NCBI GenBank assembly: GCA_907163375.1
Contig: CAJQUW010006150.1
Span: 1 to 64,000 of the forward strand
Direction of reading: 5' to 3'
Length of the DNA: 64,000 nucleotides
Source: Prostheceraeus crozeri
Taxonomy: Eukaryota; Platyhelminthes; Polycladida; Euryleptidae
Below the pieces are notes generated by a model. It had not been told where the DNA came from. It saw nothing but the letters and a program-made list of their open reading frames with translations, and searched no databases. This document shows positions 39,305 through 52,289 of this stretch, in pieces. Both the position numbers and the translations under genes were made by a program. Position 1 is the first letter of the stretch, and each line of letters begins with the position of its first letter.

Positions 39305-39968
39305 CACCCTATGCCTACTGCGAGTCGGCACGTCTGCCGAGTTTTAGTGAGTTCCTCTTCTTGTCAAACAGGATCAAAGAAAAACACATGTAAATCCAAT
39401 TGGATGCCGATTGCAGTTTTGTTTTGTATAAAATGAAATTTTGCATGTTTTCTATGATTAAACGAAAAGTACTAAGCCCAGAGTCATAATTTTTGGCATG
39501 GAATGTCTTTAGGTCGTTTCCTTTCATCTTCATGCACCCCTGTCTATATAGCTAAACGCATTTAGATTTGTCGAGCCTCTTAATGTCGGCAAACACAAAC
39601 ATTTTGAGCAACTTTATCCACATTCAACCACATTCTCACATGCATTGCCGATTAGATGCATGATAAAAGCACATGCACATCATAGAAAATGACCTGAAGA
39701 CATTCCATGCCAAAAATGTTGACTCTGGGCTTAGTGCTTTTTGTTTAATCATAGAAAACATACAAAATTTCATTTTATACAAAACAAAACTGCAATCGGC
39801 GTCCAATTGGATTTACATGTGTTTTTCTTTGATCCTGTTTGACAAGAAGAGGAACTCACTAGAACTCGACAGACGTGCCGATTCGCAGTAGGCATAGGGT
39901 GTACATCATTATATGAGAGTCTCACTTTCGGCCTCGTTCCCTGCAGAAACTCGTTCTGGCTGCCGGAC

Positions 39969-42349
39969 TACATCATCAACATCGTTTTTACGTGAGAAGT
40001 GACGATATCCAGTTATACTAGAACTTCCATCTTTGATGCTCGTTCGCATAAAGCTGGATGCAGTCACGAGCTTTGATCTCGAAGGAGCCTACTGAGTGCG
40101 CTTCATCGTTCCATCAGTGTTTGAAAATATTTCTGACTGTTTGGGATATCAGAATTCTGCATTCGGATTGGCTAGAGATTACTAAGGTGATTTAGGCAAT
40201 TGGCCCACAAATTTATGTAGGCCCTACAATCTTTGCGTGACTATTTGAGCCCCTTCTGACCAGCACATTTCGCCGATTTTGTATTTTGCGTGTCGCACTG
40301 CTTCCTACATTAACGAACTTCTCCATCCCGAACTCTCATCAAACCGTCAATTTTTAAACGGCAGCTCATCAATTAATTAAAAAGAAAACGGATAACATGA
40401 TGTTAGATACATTTACATTATATTTAAATAATTGATCAGAATATATCAAACAAATAATCAGGCTTCATCAGCCAAGCTGCAAAAGTCACAATACTCCTTA
40501 CCTTAACATACAATAGCACTGGTGACACTTGATAATTCACAATACATTGTCTAGCAATTAGCATAATTTTAATGATACGTTTAACGTACAAAATTAGGAA
40601 CAAAATGTAATGTAACTAAAAACAATTTTTCAAGTAAGAAATTACAAACTTGTATATCAATCAGAACAATTACATTTTGACTGACTGCATGAGACAGAAC
40701 ATGGATGTAAAATGTATTAGAATAAAGGTTCCTACCAAATAAAGTTTATTGTTTTACATAAAACTATTTGGATACATGTTGTGTCATTTGTCAAGATCTT
40801 CACTCATTTTCAAAATTCTGAAATTCTGATTATGTCGCTTCGTGTCTAGTTTCACCTGAGTTCCATTTTTAGGTGGCTTTGGGGTATAACCTATGCAGCA
40901 TCAAATAAAATCTTGCTCTTCATGAGGCAAAGTGAATATTTCAATTTATCTTTATGTCTTATATCACAGGTTGCATACCACATGGAACAAATATTAGAAA
41001 TGCTTGAAATACCATACAAATTTTCCTTCATTTTGTATTTCCCGATATTTCACGCTTTGATGCTTAGGTCATTTAGAAGCGAAAAGGCATGATTATAAAA
41101 TAAGACACTTAGCAGTTTCCGCTAAAGTCCTCTGAACGCTGTGATTTTTCAATTCAGGCAAACCAATTTTACAGTCGTTTTTTTACACAATATTCTCATT
41201 TTCATAACATTATTCTTATATATAATTATAATTGAGTCATAATTGAGCTTACGGCATGAGGGGTAAGAACGGGTACGAAATTCTGCAGTGGGAAGGTAAA
41301 AAAAGAATAAAATGACTTGCAGTGACCTCAGCAAAAAGTGTGTATTAGCACATTTAGTAATATGATTAGACGTGAATATTAATTGAATATCAATTAAAAG
41401 ATAAGCAAAGGTCAAAATCATAGACGAATTAAGCGAATTGAATTCAAATGTTCTAATTTCAGTTCCAAAGCTTTCAATCTTCAAAAGGAGGCAAATACCG
41501 CAATTATGCTATTGTGTTGTGCCGGTTGTGCTGGATGATCTTGCATTGCGTCTGTAGCCTATTATGTGACCCTTTGACCGTTGTCTATGGTCAATATGGT
41601 GACAATAATAGAGGTTCTTGTCATAGTTCTTGAAAAACTTGAATTTCTGATTAATCATCGGTACTAGCAAATGGCATTCAGAATAAACATCAGATGGAGG
41701 ACGTCGGAATATAAGTTTCATGTGTTCTAATGACCCATACAATTCTAGCGCGTGTGTTACAGTGATTATTTTATCTGAAGACTTTTGAGTTTTCTTGATT
41801 TTTTCGTAGACTATATGATTTTGACAGCAAAATTTCCTTAGTTGCAAGAATATTGCTATTCCCTTGGGATAGACACTGTCCGATCTTATTTCATGTTTCT
41901 CTGTTACTCTCATTTGCTATCTGTGCACTACTATGTCCTACTGCAATATCTGAAAATCACTAAAAGTACTTTTTTGCTGCCAAAGTGATTGTTCAGAACA
42001 GACAATTATCAGACAAAGCTGTCTACTTTTCTAATTGTGTCACAAAATGCGATGCTTACTAAAAATTACTGTCTATCACATCATTAGTAGTAAATATGTT
42101 TAGTGTCCGAATCAAAAAGAAATATTATTTCTGATGCGGTTCAACACCAGCACATTTCACTTAGACAACCCTAACTACAAGATCTCTTTCTCTCTTTTAC
42201 TCTCCAGTTCTTAAAAATCAGAAAGAACATTTTAAAAACTGAATTAACGTATGACATCAAAATGTCAGGTATCCAGAACTGCTATCGTATTTCCCCAACG
42301 ATTACAACTGGAATTCTATTTATTTTATGTATTTCGCGAATTGCATTTA
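39969..42349. other. No gene recognised
   Basis: Host-like AT-rich sequence with only short frames (the longest under 140 codons, near 41509-41913 minus, no family recognised). No RNA or element ends seen. Confidence 0.45.
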
Positions 42350-43145
42350 CAAATATAGTAGACGCCGTTTATCAAAAACACAGATAATAAAAACACTCGG
42401 TTAATGAAAACAGTCTGGCTTGGTACGGAATTTGTGCTGTTAAAACATCAATGTAGACCTCCGCTTATGGAAAACAAACCCCGTTTATTAAAAGCAGAAT
42501 TTCATCTGCATCTTTTCTTTAAAAAATATAACTGCCGGTTTGAATGACAGTACATAAACACGATTCTTTCACAAACTCTTCATCATACTTGTTCGATAAT
42601 TGTAAGGTAATCCGCACATGCTTTATCTCACTGGTGCACCTATTGGCAACTCGATCAAGCTCCACGTTGCGTCTCTCTTTTCCAATAGGATGCTTTACAG
42701 GTTCTGACAATAGGACTTGAGAGGAAAGGTTATTCCGACATCAGCACGTTTGACACCATAGAAAGCTCTTTATACCTCAGCAAGTTCTAACACAACTTAC
42801 AATGTTTCAAATAGGACCTGCATGCATTCATATAATCGAGCAGTTTACCGAAATTCCGGTAATGGACATTTAGTACAATGCAATTTCTAATACATGGAAG
42901 TGCTTTGCAAAGGATGGTTTTCTGGTCGTTAATACAATGCACGTACATACTTCTAATGAGTTTCCTATCGAATATCAGATAATTCGTAAATTAGTTTTTA
43001 CTACAGTACATGTACGCTTGTACTGTGCCCACCATCATTTACGGATTCAATTTTAAGTCACATTCGTTTCATAAAAACGTCGCTTAATGAAAACATTTTA
43101 AGACGGTCCCAATGTGTTTTTGATAAGCGGCGTCTCCTATAATTG
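42350..43145. mobile_element. pogo/Tigger-like non-autonomous DNA transposon
   Basis: Inverted ends CAAATATAGTAGACGCC (left) and the inverse CAATTATAGGAGACGCC (right), continuing CGYTTATCAAAAACAC, are flanked by TA on each side (42348-42349 and 43146-43147). Subterminal words of the type (G/C)CGYTTAATGAAAAC and CCGCTTATGGAAAAC recur in both orientations, a pattern I associate with pogo/Tigger elements. No transposase frame remains. Confidence 0.65.
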
Positions 43146-43147
43146 TA

Positions 43148-45472
43148 AATCATCAAGAACAACATGTAATTTTTGTAAAAGGTAAATAGCATGCAAAAAG
43201 TGAGTACCAAAAAGTAGCAGATGCAGAAAACGCAAATTTAAGATTTAAGAGATTAAAGAAAATACTAATTTTATTCCTTCGATCAGATATAAATAGTCTG
43301 ATATGCAGGAAATTTGTCTGTTGAGACCTATTATCGGCCAAGATACTGATTTGGCTGTTAAATTGTCTGTCCATTGGCTGTGTGCAGTTTACAGTGTACA
43401 TTTGGTTATTCACTTCATAATGACAAAAGAATGCAGCATCAGCTTGTTCATCAATATGAGCATTAGATGCTAATCAATAAATTTGCAAATAAATTTTATT
43501 TGCACATTGCAAAAGTTTGTTTTCGCGCATCTTTTGCTGAAGGTGTCTAAGACAAACTTTTACTTTGACATTTAGATAGTTTAGATATTTTCAATGTGTT
43601 TGGTCACTCACGTACTGTCGTATACACTTATTTCTTTTGTATTTGGCACTTTATTAGTAGGTACCTGTACTTTTATCTGTGCAGTGCATTTACAGGAGGC
43701 CTATGCATCAGGGTTGGAACAGGACGCGTCGTTGTTCTCGCAGTAGGTCATAGAGGCCTACTGGCATTGGATGCACTTCCAGTCATTCATTGCATCTCCT
43801 AATTTTGTTGATAGGGAAGAGTCAAGAGTAATTTGATGTTATTTTATTTATATTATAAAGCTATCAATTTCAATAACTACTCAGTGATCATCTTCAGGCG
43901 AAAAGCTCAGCTTTTGTGGATTAAGTTATAAACCAATGAAGAGAAATCGCATCATGAAGCACAATGCATGTACATCTTTTTGGGGAAGTTGTTGTGTGCG
44001 TCGTGTAGTTTATGAAGCAAAACATAGAATGCTTCAGACATTAGACTGACATTTAAAAAAAGTAGGTAACAAATTGCTTACATATCTGTGAGTAGTCCTG
44101 TCTATGAAGACTATAATTGTGATCTATTTAACAATATGTTGACTGTATCATTATAATTGCTTTTATATGTAAAAATAATACTTGTCTATGGTGTAGACTG
44201 GCTCAGTGAGAAGCCAAATAAATTTAAGAGTGTATTGAGCTGTAGTTCATTTCACCATCGACTGACATTTGATGTGAAGCACTATGTGTAAAGCACCTTG
44301 CAGCTAAAAAGACTTTGTAGAAATACCAATAGGACGGCTGTCATGTTACTCACTCCACTCACAGTGCGATATGCCCATTTTGTTATTCATCAGACTGTAA
44401 TTGGACTAATTACTATGCTACATAATTGCTTCAGGAACTGCGCATGCACGTTCACGAATGAATTGATAATAAGTTAAGAGTGCGCTGACTTCCATAAACA
44501 TCTCAGGCAATCAGAATTGCGGAAATTGCTTCAGTAAATATGCTCAAATACATGAAAAATGTAAGACGTGCACGATACGTGCGAATAAATTGTGCGTTTA
44601 ATTGACTATCTATGCCTGTTGAAAATAAATTAAGCATTTTCACTCTGAACTTGACAATCGTGAGTGCAGATGTTTTTGACAAAATCATGTTTTTGGTAAG
44701 TCTCTCGCCTTCATAATCAAAAAATGCAAAATTTGGTCGTTTAAAGGTGAAGTGATGCGAAGTACAAAGGAAATTGCAGAGATCATCAAACGTTATAAAC
44801 ACTCGAATCCAAGGATTCATGCTCATATTCACGTGCTTGCTTTGTAATTGATGACCCGAATCAGAGATTGACCCGAATGCATACCTTGTGAGTGAGTGAA
44901 ACACTCGATTGATTATAAAGAAATATACCTGAATGATTTCTTCAATGAGCACAAATTTATCACGTGTTGAAGACGCAATTCAGCAAGTCTCGAATAAAAA
45001 AAGTGCTGTGCCTATCTTATGTGAGAGCTACAAAAATATATGGATAGATTTTTAGAAAATGCCATGCGATCGAATGAAGGGTCTTAATCTCAATAAATCA
45101 ACAAATTTGTGACCGATCTTTTTTTGTTATTGTGGTTGACAATTTCAACAACTGTATATCATTTGATAATAACAGAAAAACTTTGTTGATATGTATACAC
45201 CGTGTGAATAGTGAGAATTAAGCGAGATAAATGCTGTGGCAAACATTCTTGTTTGGATTCATTAAATTGAATACGATCTTTATTAATTTGAATAGAAGCT
45301 GTTATATAGTGAATGCAAGCTTAAAAGTAAATCCTATCGCCTTTAATAAGAACGCAAAAGAAGGTTTTACATGTAGTAGATCACGAGTTTGAACAATGTT
45401 AAATCAATCAATAATCTTGTATAACAACAAATACCACAAACTGTAATGAACACAACACTTGATTTAATGGAA
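43148..45472. other. No gene recognised
   Basis: AT-rich sequence. A frame of 149 codons (complement 44503-44952) has no recognisable domain or splice context. The downstream (3-prime) region of the GPCR gene must lie near 45100-45472. Confidence 0.4.
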
Positions 45473-46310
45473 TCAGTTACAATTCAGCGTATGATCTTCT
45501 TGAATATTATTCGCGTTCTGTTCATTTGTCATTTCATTTGCAGACTTCCTAAAGGATCTCTTTTGAGTTGTTCCCTGACGTGACGAAATCCTCCTTCGGG
45601 AATAACCTGTATCACGAGAACCAAAGCGAATTCCTCGAAGAACCAGCATCTCTCGATATGGTGATCCTTCAGTACGTATATTTTCAGCCGATAGACACAG
45701 TCGACAACAGACTGAGCGAAATCCTCTACGGTATTTATGCGAGAAACAGCAATAAATCCAAGGATTTATGCAGCTGTTTGAGGCACCCAACCATTGACAT
45801 AACGGATATACTACATTGTCGAAGATCCATGTAGAAGAGTCATCGTCCGAGAAGAGATTTGAATACAAGCGTATGACATTGAGGACATAAATAGGTAGCC
45901 AAGATATAGCAAATATAACAACAACAGTGACTAGCATTTTTACTACTTTGACTTTAGTCCGCCGAAAGACGGATGAAGAATGACTGCAGGGGCCACTGCT
46001 GCAAATAGAGTCGTCCCCTGGAATATTTCGGGTTAACACAACAAAAGCCACCCGAGTGTAACAAACCGTAATCAGGATCAATGGTAATAAGTAACTGACG
46101 ATGAGAACTCCTCCCACGAAGAAAATTCGATGATATGGCCAATGAAGTCTACAAATTCTAAATCCAGGATATCGAATGTGTGGCTTATTCTCGTAATATA
46201 TAGCCCATGGTAAGAGAAGCAGCGCCGCTAGAAGCCAAATAAATACCATGAATACAAGGGATCGGTTGGTATTTATTCTTGTTTGGAGAGGATGGCAGAT
46301 TGCCAAATAT
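45473..46310 (-). CDS. Last coding exon of a class A neuropeptide-type G protein-coupled receptor
   Basis: The minus-strand exon begins after a splice acceptor (ATTTCCAG, 46311-46318) with the last base of a codon, then TAT TTG GCA ATC, giving (R)YLAICHPL. The intron therefore splits the Arg codon of the DRY motif, a phase 2 position known in many rhodopsin-family peptide receptors. Then come TM4 (FIWLLAALLLLPW), an ECL2 cysteine (FRICRLHW), TM5 (VSYLLPLILITVCY), a short third loop, TM6 with FAISWLPIYVLN, TM7 with NSCINPWIYCCF (NPxxY-like), helix 8 and a Cys pair (SVCCRLC). It ends at a stop after about 278 codons. The TM6/TM7 wording is nearest to tachykinin, RYamide/luqin, NPFF and orexin-type receptors; the ligand cannot be told. 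Exons for TM1-3 lie upstream (higher coordinates) and were not found. Confidence 0.9.
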
Positions 46311-49300
46311 CTGGAAATACATTGAAATAATGCAAACTTGTGATCATAATAGAATCATGCTCTAAAATCAACAGTGATAGCCTATTTTGTAATCATCCTT
46401 TCATCACAGGAGTTTGTAGTTGGATTACTCTTCCGTAACAGTCTTTATCTTAAATTTCAGATTGACATTGTGTCTGACATAATATCTCTTTTATCTGATA
46501 AAATACTACTGATAATACGACTGATAATACTACTGGATGAATTTCATCCATGAACATGCAAATGTTTTGGGGATAGCTGTTTCTGTGAAAAATATTTCGT
46601 ACCCGGTTGTCATATACTTTAAAATTGTTGATATTCGATAATGAAAGAAATAATGTCTCTATGACCTGAAGACAATATATTGTTGATCAGAAACATAAAT
46701 CAACCATCATCTTCTAAAAGAAATATATTCAAACAATACCTCTTTCCAAGATGTTATCAGCTTTACATTCAATGCAATACGCGCGACGAAAATGAGCAGT
46801 ATATAGATCGAAATTTGTTTGCTTGAAACTGTTGTATCTTTAACTTTCTACAAATTAGATTTAACGAATATTTCCATCTCAATAATACGAGTATATGTAG
46901 TCTTCATTCGCAATGGAGGGAATTGAAGGATGGGAGCAGGGGACTCATGAAGACCGTCTACATCACTGCCCACTATCTTCGCTTCGCAAATATCCTTGGT
47001 TTACCCGGAGCGCAAGCCGACAGATGCTGATGATGCATTGCATCGTCTTCAAAAGACTTACGTTTTCAAGTTTTATGCTCATCTCATGTTGCTGCCTTTG
47101 TCCCCCATTCTACGAAATAGCATGGTTCTTTCTCGTAGAGACGAAAATTATGAAAAACATTAAAAATGTCTCCTTCTCTGCTTACTTTCTCCTTATTTGC
47201 TTTTGATTTTTTCTTATTATGACTGAGCTATATTATTATTTTGTAGACAGGTTGAGACTCTTGCTCATACTGATGACTTATTGAACAGTTAAAATCGAAT
47301 AATGTTGTTTTAAAATATTTCATTTATTCATTTGGTTTGCTGTAATATTTTTGTAAGTGGTTTTGCTTCCTTTGAATGAGTTAGTTATACAAAAGGCCGA
47401 ACTTTTTGTTCTCTCTTGATATGAAAAGGAATGAAACTAACCGAGTTTTTATGCAATGAAAGGAATGTTCTCTTTTCATATATAGTCATAAAGCAAGCTC
47501 GTGTACAAATTCATTCACGGAAGTTTATGAATATTCATGAGGCTAATCAACAAGAGTATTTGTAAGAAATGTCTTCGCGCTTTTACTAAGCATACATTAA
47601 CATATACACAATTTTTTGCAACTTCGATCGCAGTGAGGTTCAACCTTTGAACGGCAACGGAAAACATGGAAGCGATTTATTGTGATGAAAAAAAGTTGTT
47701 CTACAGAATATTAACTGCGTTGATTTGATATCCTGTTTAACTCACTAATTCGAAGTGCATGCTTATCGACTTTTTTGTGAACATGATTTATGTTTTAATT
47801 TGCTTGAATGCACGCTAATAAACGCACACTGTGGTATTCTGCACCAGGATTGCCAACTATATCTGTTGGAAATACCGGATACACAGTGTTGTTTAGGCCT
47901 ACATATTAGCATTGATCATATTAATACAATGGGCTTAAGAGGCGTGCAGCACCGTTTGGTGAGGATTCTTTCTAATTTACAATATCGGCAATCTTGCCTC
48001 TTGACGACTAAGGATGGAAAGAAATGAAGCAATAGAAAGACATTTTTAATACATTTCCATGAGTGTTGTCTATTCTCCAATCCGATGTATGCGGCTGAGG
48101 AATGAATATCTCAGAGCAATGACAATTTTTAAGTATGCTTGCATAATGAACTAAATTTTCGACAAGTTGATGGATATCATTTGGAACATGCCTGAATAGC
48201 ATTTCATCCAATATCAGAAATCGTCTGTAGGCCTGGCTTACATCGCTTAACATCAAAATAACTCCATATTTAAGCATACAGCAGCCATAACGAAAGTAAT
48301 TTGAGGTGCATAATTAGCATATTAAGTAAATTCTGCTGCTATTCACTAAATACTATTTTCAGCAAACTACTGACATTTTAGACTCGATTAATATCAAATT
48401 ATCAATAATTAAATCAGATTTATCTTCCGAAAATGCAGTTGGTTTGCTAGTTATAATTATCAAATAATTATCAATAATTGTAGGTGGTTAGAATTTTTAA
48501 TACTGAGCAGCCTCTTCTTCCAGGCACGCAACGTTTCTGATTTATGATGATTTCTGACATTGTCTTGGTGCTCGCACGTTCAAACTGCATTACACAATTA
48601 CGCTTTTGTGTGCATCCTGTTGTAAGCACTGCGTGGCAGGGAGACTACAGCATTGTAAGCAAGGCTGCAGCTCCATATAAACTGACAGTTTCTGTTTTTA
48701 TGAGTCGGCTGTGTCAGAATGTCACGGTTCAGTTTAGCGCAAAGCATTTTTCTTTTACTCCTTTGGCCTCTTTGATTTCTTTCTCTCCCATTTCCAGTCT
48801 TCTAAATATTCTCCTTTTCTAACAGTCGAAATCTATATAGGCCTAATTATCGATGAAGTCTTGTTGGTGTTCCGTGAGTTTCTTCCAAAGGACGCTGCTT
48901 ACTTATATTGAGCTGCATTCGAAAGCCAACATGCCGGCGAAAATAATGTGCATCTATCCATAGGCCTAGATGGTAAAGTCTACCAATTTCACAATTTGCG
49001 GCAATTTTACAGAAACCAACATTTGTTTGTCTCCCGATAATGACCATATGTGTCTAAAATAACAATTCATCAGAACATTGACTTCACCATCTCAAATTGG
49101 CTGAAATCAGAAAAGCTGAGGAAAAATTGAGCACCGAATGAGCATTCACATATTACATGCGTTTTCTAACATTGATCTTGAGTGCCGTACCCAGGATTCC
49201 AAAAGCTCGGCTTGAGAAAATAAAGTTTTAAATTTACGAAAGCTAACTTAGAATTTAAAAATTGAACCAGTCATTTGGAAAAACAAGAAACATTTTTTGG

Positions 49301-52289
49301 TACATAATGTGAATGAAACTTATTCATGAGTATCATGACATATGTGACTGGCTCATATGTAAACTTGTGAGATGAAGTCTTTGCAATAATAATAAATAAT
49401 TATAATTGTACCATATAAAGAATTGTATTGATGATAGGCATACTCATGATCATTGAATTTTTAATTCTCAGACACGTGATCTTTTAATGATAGCTCGTTA
49501 ATCGCAATTATTGCTTAGAATAACTGCTTGATGTCCCCAGATTGCTTACGCATCTGCCTGCTGCTGGGGTATGTAGGTTTAGAGAGGTTGCAGCATCTCA
49601 TGTAGGCCTAATGTTTGTAAAATCTATATTCAAGTATAAATGAATCACCGAAGTGCGATGGATTAAAGAAAAATTTCATATGGAGAAGTAAAACAACATG
49701 TTGACTTTTGAAATCTTTTAGCTGGTTCGAATATTCGGAATAAATAAATAATTAAATGGCTTTAAATTTTCATAAGGAAATGAGACAAAAAGGCCAAAAT
49801 CAGTTGAAAAATTTGCGTGAAGCAAAGAAATGTTCGAAATTGAATTCATTGCTTTGCTCTGCAGTAGCACTATCTGTTTCCAGATATCTCGCAATCTGAT
49901 GCGAGACTGAATTTTCCTTTTTGCCGGGATAGTAAACGCTTTACATCCTACACTCCATCACGCATCAAGCTATACAACCAATCTGAAAGGTCACTGAGAT
50001 AAGTCTTCTCGCAACGTGCTTTGTAATTTTCTCCAAGAATATGACATTCCTTGCCTGCCTTGATTTCTACAAAAATTGTAATTTTCTGATTACAGTTATT
50101 CGATAATAAGCTATACGTGTCTTAATTCAAATCATGCTTCTCCATGTACTTTATAATTTCATACACTTGTGAAATGTCATCAGAAGTCACAGATACACAG
50201 GGATATTCCAAGCAATTATGGCTACGTGACAAGCTCTTAAAACCCTAAAAAACGCATTTCAGTTTTTGCACATTCAGGGAAATAATCAGAAATGGTTGCG
50301 TTATCCCTCTTAAAACATTGTTGTATGTATTATTACCAACATGAACAGAGGTAGCCTGCTGTTGAGTACACAATATTGTATATACAGCCAAACTATGGTA
50401 TCCAAACTTCAGAAAATGTGAAAATTGGGATATAAAATTTTGACTTATTACCTTTGGAAAGTGTTCACATGTGTTGTGGTACAGTGATTTTCATGCAATT
50501 CTTGGAAATATGTTACTGTGAGGAATCGAGGCCGGAGTTGAATCAAACCTCCGGACCTTGATTCGTGGGATATCAAGGGGTTCTGATGAAGTGGATGACT
50601 ACCCAGGAAGCACAAGCTGTGGTGGGCGACGTTTACCCCACGTCCATTTGATGACTCTTGGTGGCCCAATATTTTCGCGGTATTTGGTATGTGAATTACA
50701 CGTTGCCCGCACCTTACCACACAGTAAATTTCAGCATGTGACCTTCACGTGGCCCCAACGTTTAAGAAACACGTAGTAAACAGAAATTACATCCCACAGA
50801 AAAACGTTTGAGTTTGTTGCATAATTTATAGATGGTTGATCATGTAGACCTATATCCCAACCTTTGCAATTGTGTTTGTATAACGTTGATAGTATTCCGC
50901 TGCTCCAAATTCTCGATAAAGAATTATGATCTTCAGAAATTGCAGCACTATAAAATCCTTTTCTAAAAGGGTCCTTTAATTTAGCCAAAGGGTTTTATAA
51001 TAAAAGGTTGTAAGCAGTTTTATAGTAAAGGGTTGTGAGACACCGTTGAAAGCCTTTCTAAACTGGTTTCAAAAACCTTTTTTGACTGAGTGGTCGTAAA
51101 TTCACGTTCAGTGCAGTCGCTCATCTTTTGCATGCTCATCTTTGGACGTTGGCCTAACGTCAATTGATTTCACTAGTATTGTGAACAAAAAACTTTAATT
51201 TTATTAAAGTCATGCACCGCAGTCTAAAGAGGATTCTTCATTAAAGACACAGCATGCACGCAGTTTGCCATGAAACAAAATGAGCTCTTGTTTATTTCGA
51301 AGCTTACCGATGCTTCTTTTTAAGTTTGATGCATCAAAGTGACAATGATATTTTGTTCAACAGCTGAGTCAGTCTGGTTATTTTGCGAGTTTAACGGTTG
51401 ATTTAATCAATGGAACGTAAGTTAACGCAAGCAAACTCTGTCTAACAATAGCGTTGGATAATTCGGTTTTAAATTTCTGCAAAGCACTCACTATATCTCT
51501 GACACGCTATGCCATAAAAGTTCTTATTTGTTAGACATTCAGGAGTGGATTGTGAATGTTATGATATGGAAAAGCTGGATTATATAGATCATTGTCTGAC
51601 AGGCGATAGCGAAAACAAGTCATGCCATGATTTATTAATTCCGAACTACAAAGGTTGCCAAGAATGTTCAGGGTTATTTCATGTCAGCTACAACGGCTCG
51701 TTGATTTAATCAAGCTGATGAACTCGTTATCGCTTAATTTCAATCTGATCGTTCTGGAATTCTTATTAAATATGAGTAAACTTTTGTAACATTGTTATGT
51801 GATAATCTTGTATAGCGGTAACACAACGCATCTTTTGTTCTTAGAACAGTTAATTGATCAAATAGTCTTGAGTTAACATTTTTCTCAATCCCTCCACCGG
51901 TAATCGGTAACCAGAATCACCCAGTCACGTAGTCACTGAAATTACTTATTTCTCAATTTATCATAATTACTCTTTTAAAAATAGTTTCGATGCAGATTAA
52001 ACAAATTTGCACATTGATTGTGTCGCAGTAAGATGACATTATGATGAAAATACTTACTGAAAAGAGAAGACAAATCCCTTAATTGTCCTGAATGCAAGTG
52101 AACCTTAATCAAGGTATTTGCTAACCTTCCTGCAAATACCCACAGCATGAAGACTTCATTGCTTTATTTTGTCATTTAAATTCTTCCTCCCTTCTTTGCC
52201 GTATTCGAATGGACTGCCAAAGATGCCTAAAGATGGCTGTATTCATAGGCCTATCATGTTGTAGGCATTATCATTTTGTAATTATCCAG
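46311..52289. other. Long stretch without recognised exons
   Basis: The part next to 46311 is intron of the GPCR gene. I found no TM1-TM3 exon on the minus strand here. Short frames near 46913-47206 and 48544-48822 have no recognisable domain. The stretch 49185-49240 repeats, inverted, words of 12885-12975. TAGGCCTA-type palindromes are frequent (for example near 47896, 48839, 48961, 49601). Around 50997-51050 the word AAGGGTTNTRWRA recurs as a local short repeat. Confidence 0.4.

Larger units (their letters stand above)
22120..39968. mobile_element. Palindromic DNA element (about 731 bp) split by the Polinton
   Basis: Ignoring the Polinton and its target duplication, 22120-22186 joins 39305-39968 into an element of about 731 bp with inverted arms of roughly 300 bp. 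The left end starts GTCCGGCAACCAGAACGAG and the right end is its inverse (GCCAGAACGAG-type, ending GCCGGAC). Both ends are flanked by TA, as in Tc1/mariner-type insertions. The arms continue as TGTACACCCTATGCCTACTG at 39301 and its inverse at 39885-39904. Each arm holds a mirrored 72-codon frame (39315-39533 minus, 39673-39891 plus; about 86% alike). The loop is about 39540-39665. No transposase is recognised. Confidence 0.75.

Noticed and set aside
42519-42710. Short frame inside the pogo-like element as a transposase remnant
   Set aside because: No DDE/D or helix-turn-helix pattern could be seen.
44503-44952. 149-codon minus-strand frame near the GPCR exon as an additional receptor exon
   Set aside because: No TM1-TM3 receptor motifs, and it lies downstream of the terminal exon on that strand.
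50448-50988. Overlapping frames on both strands with moderate GC
   Set aside because: No recognisable domain, no splice pattern and similar lengths on both strands, as expected by chance.
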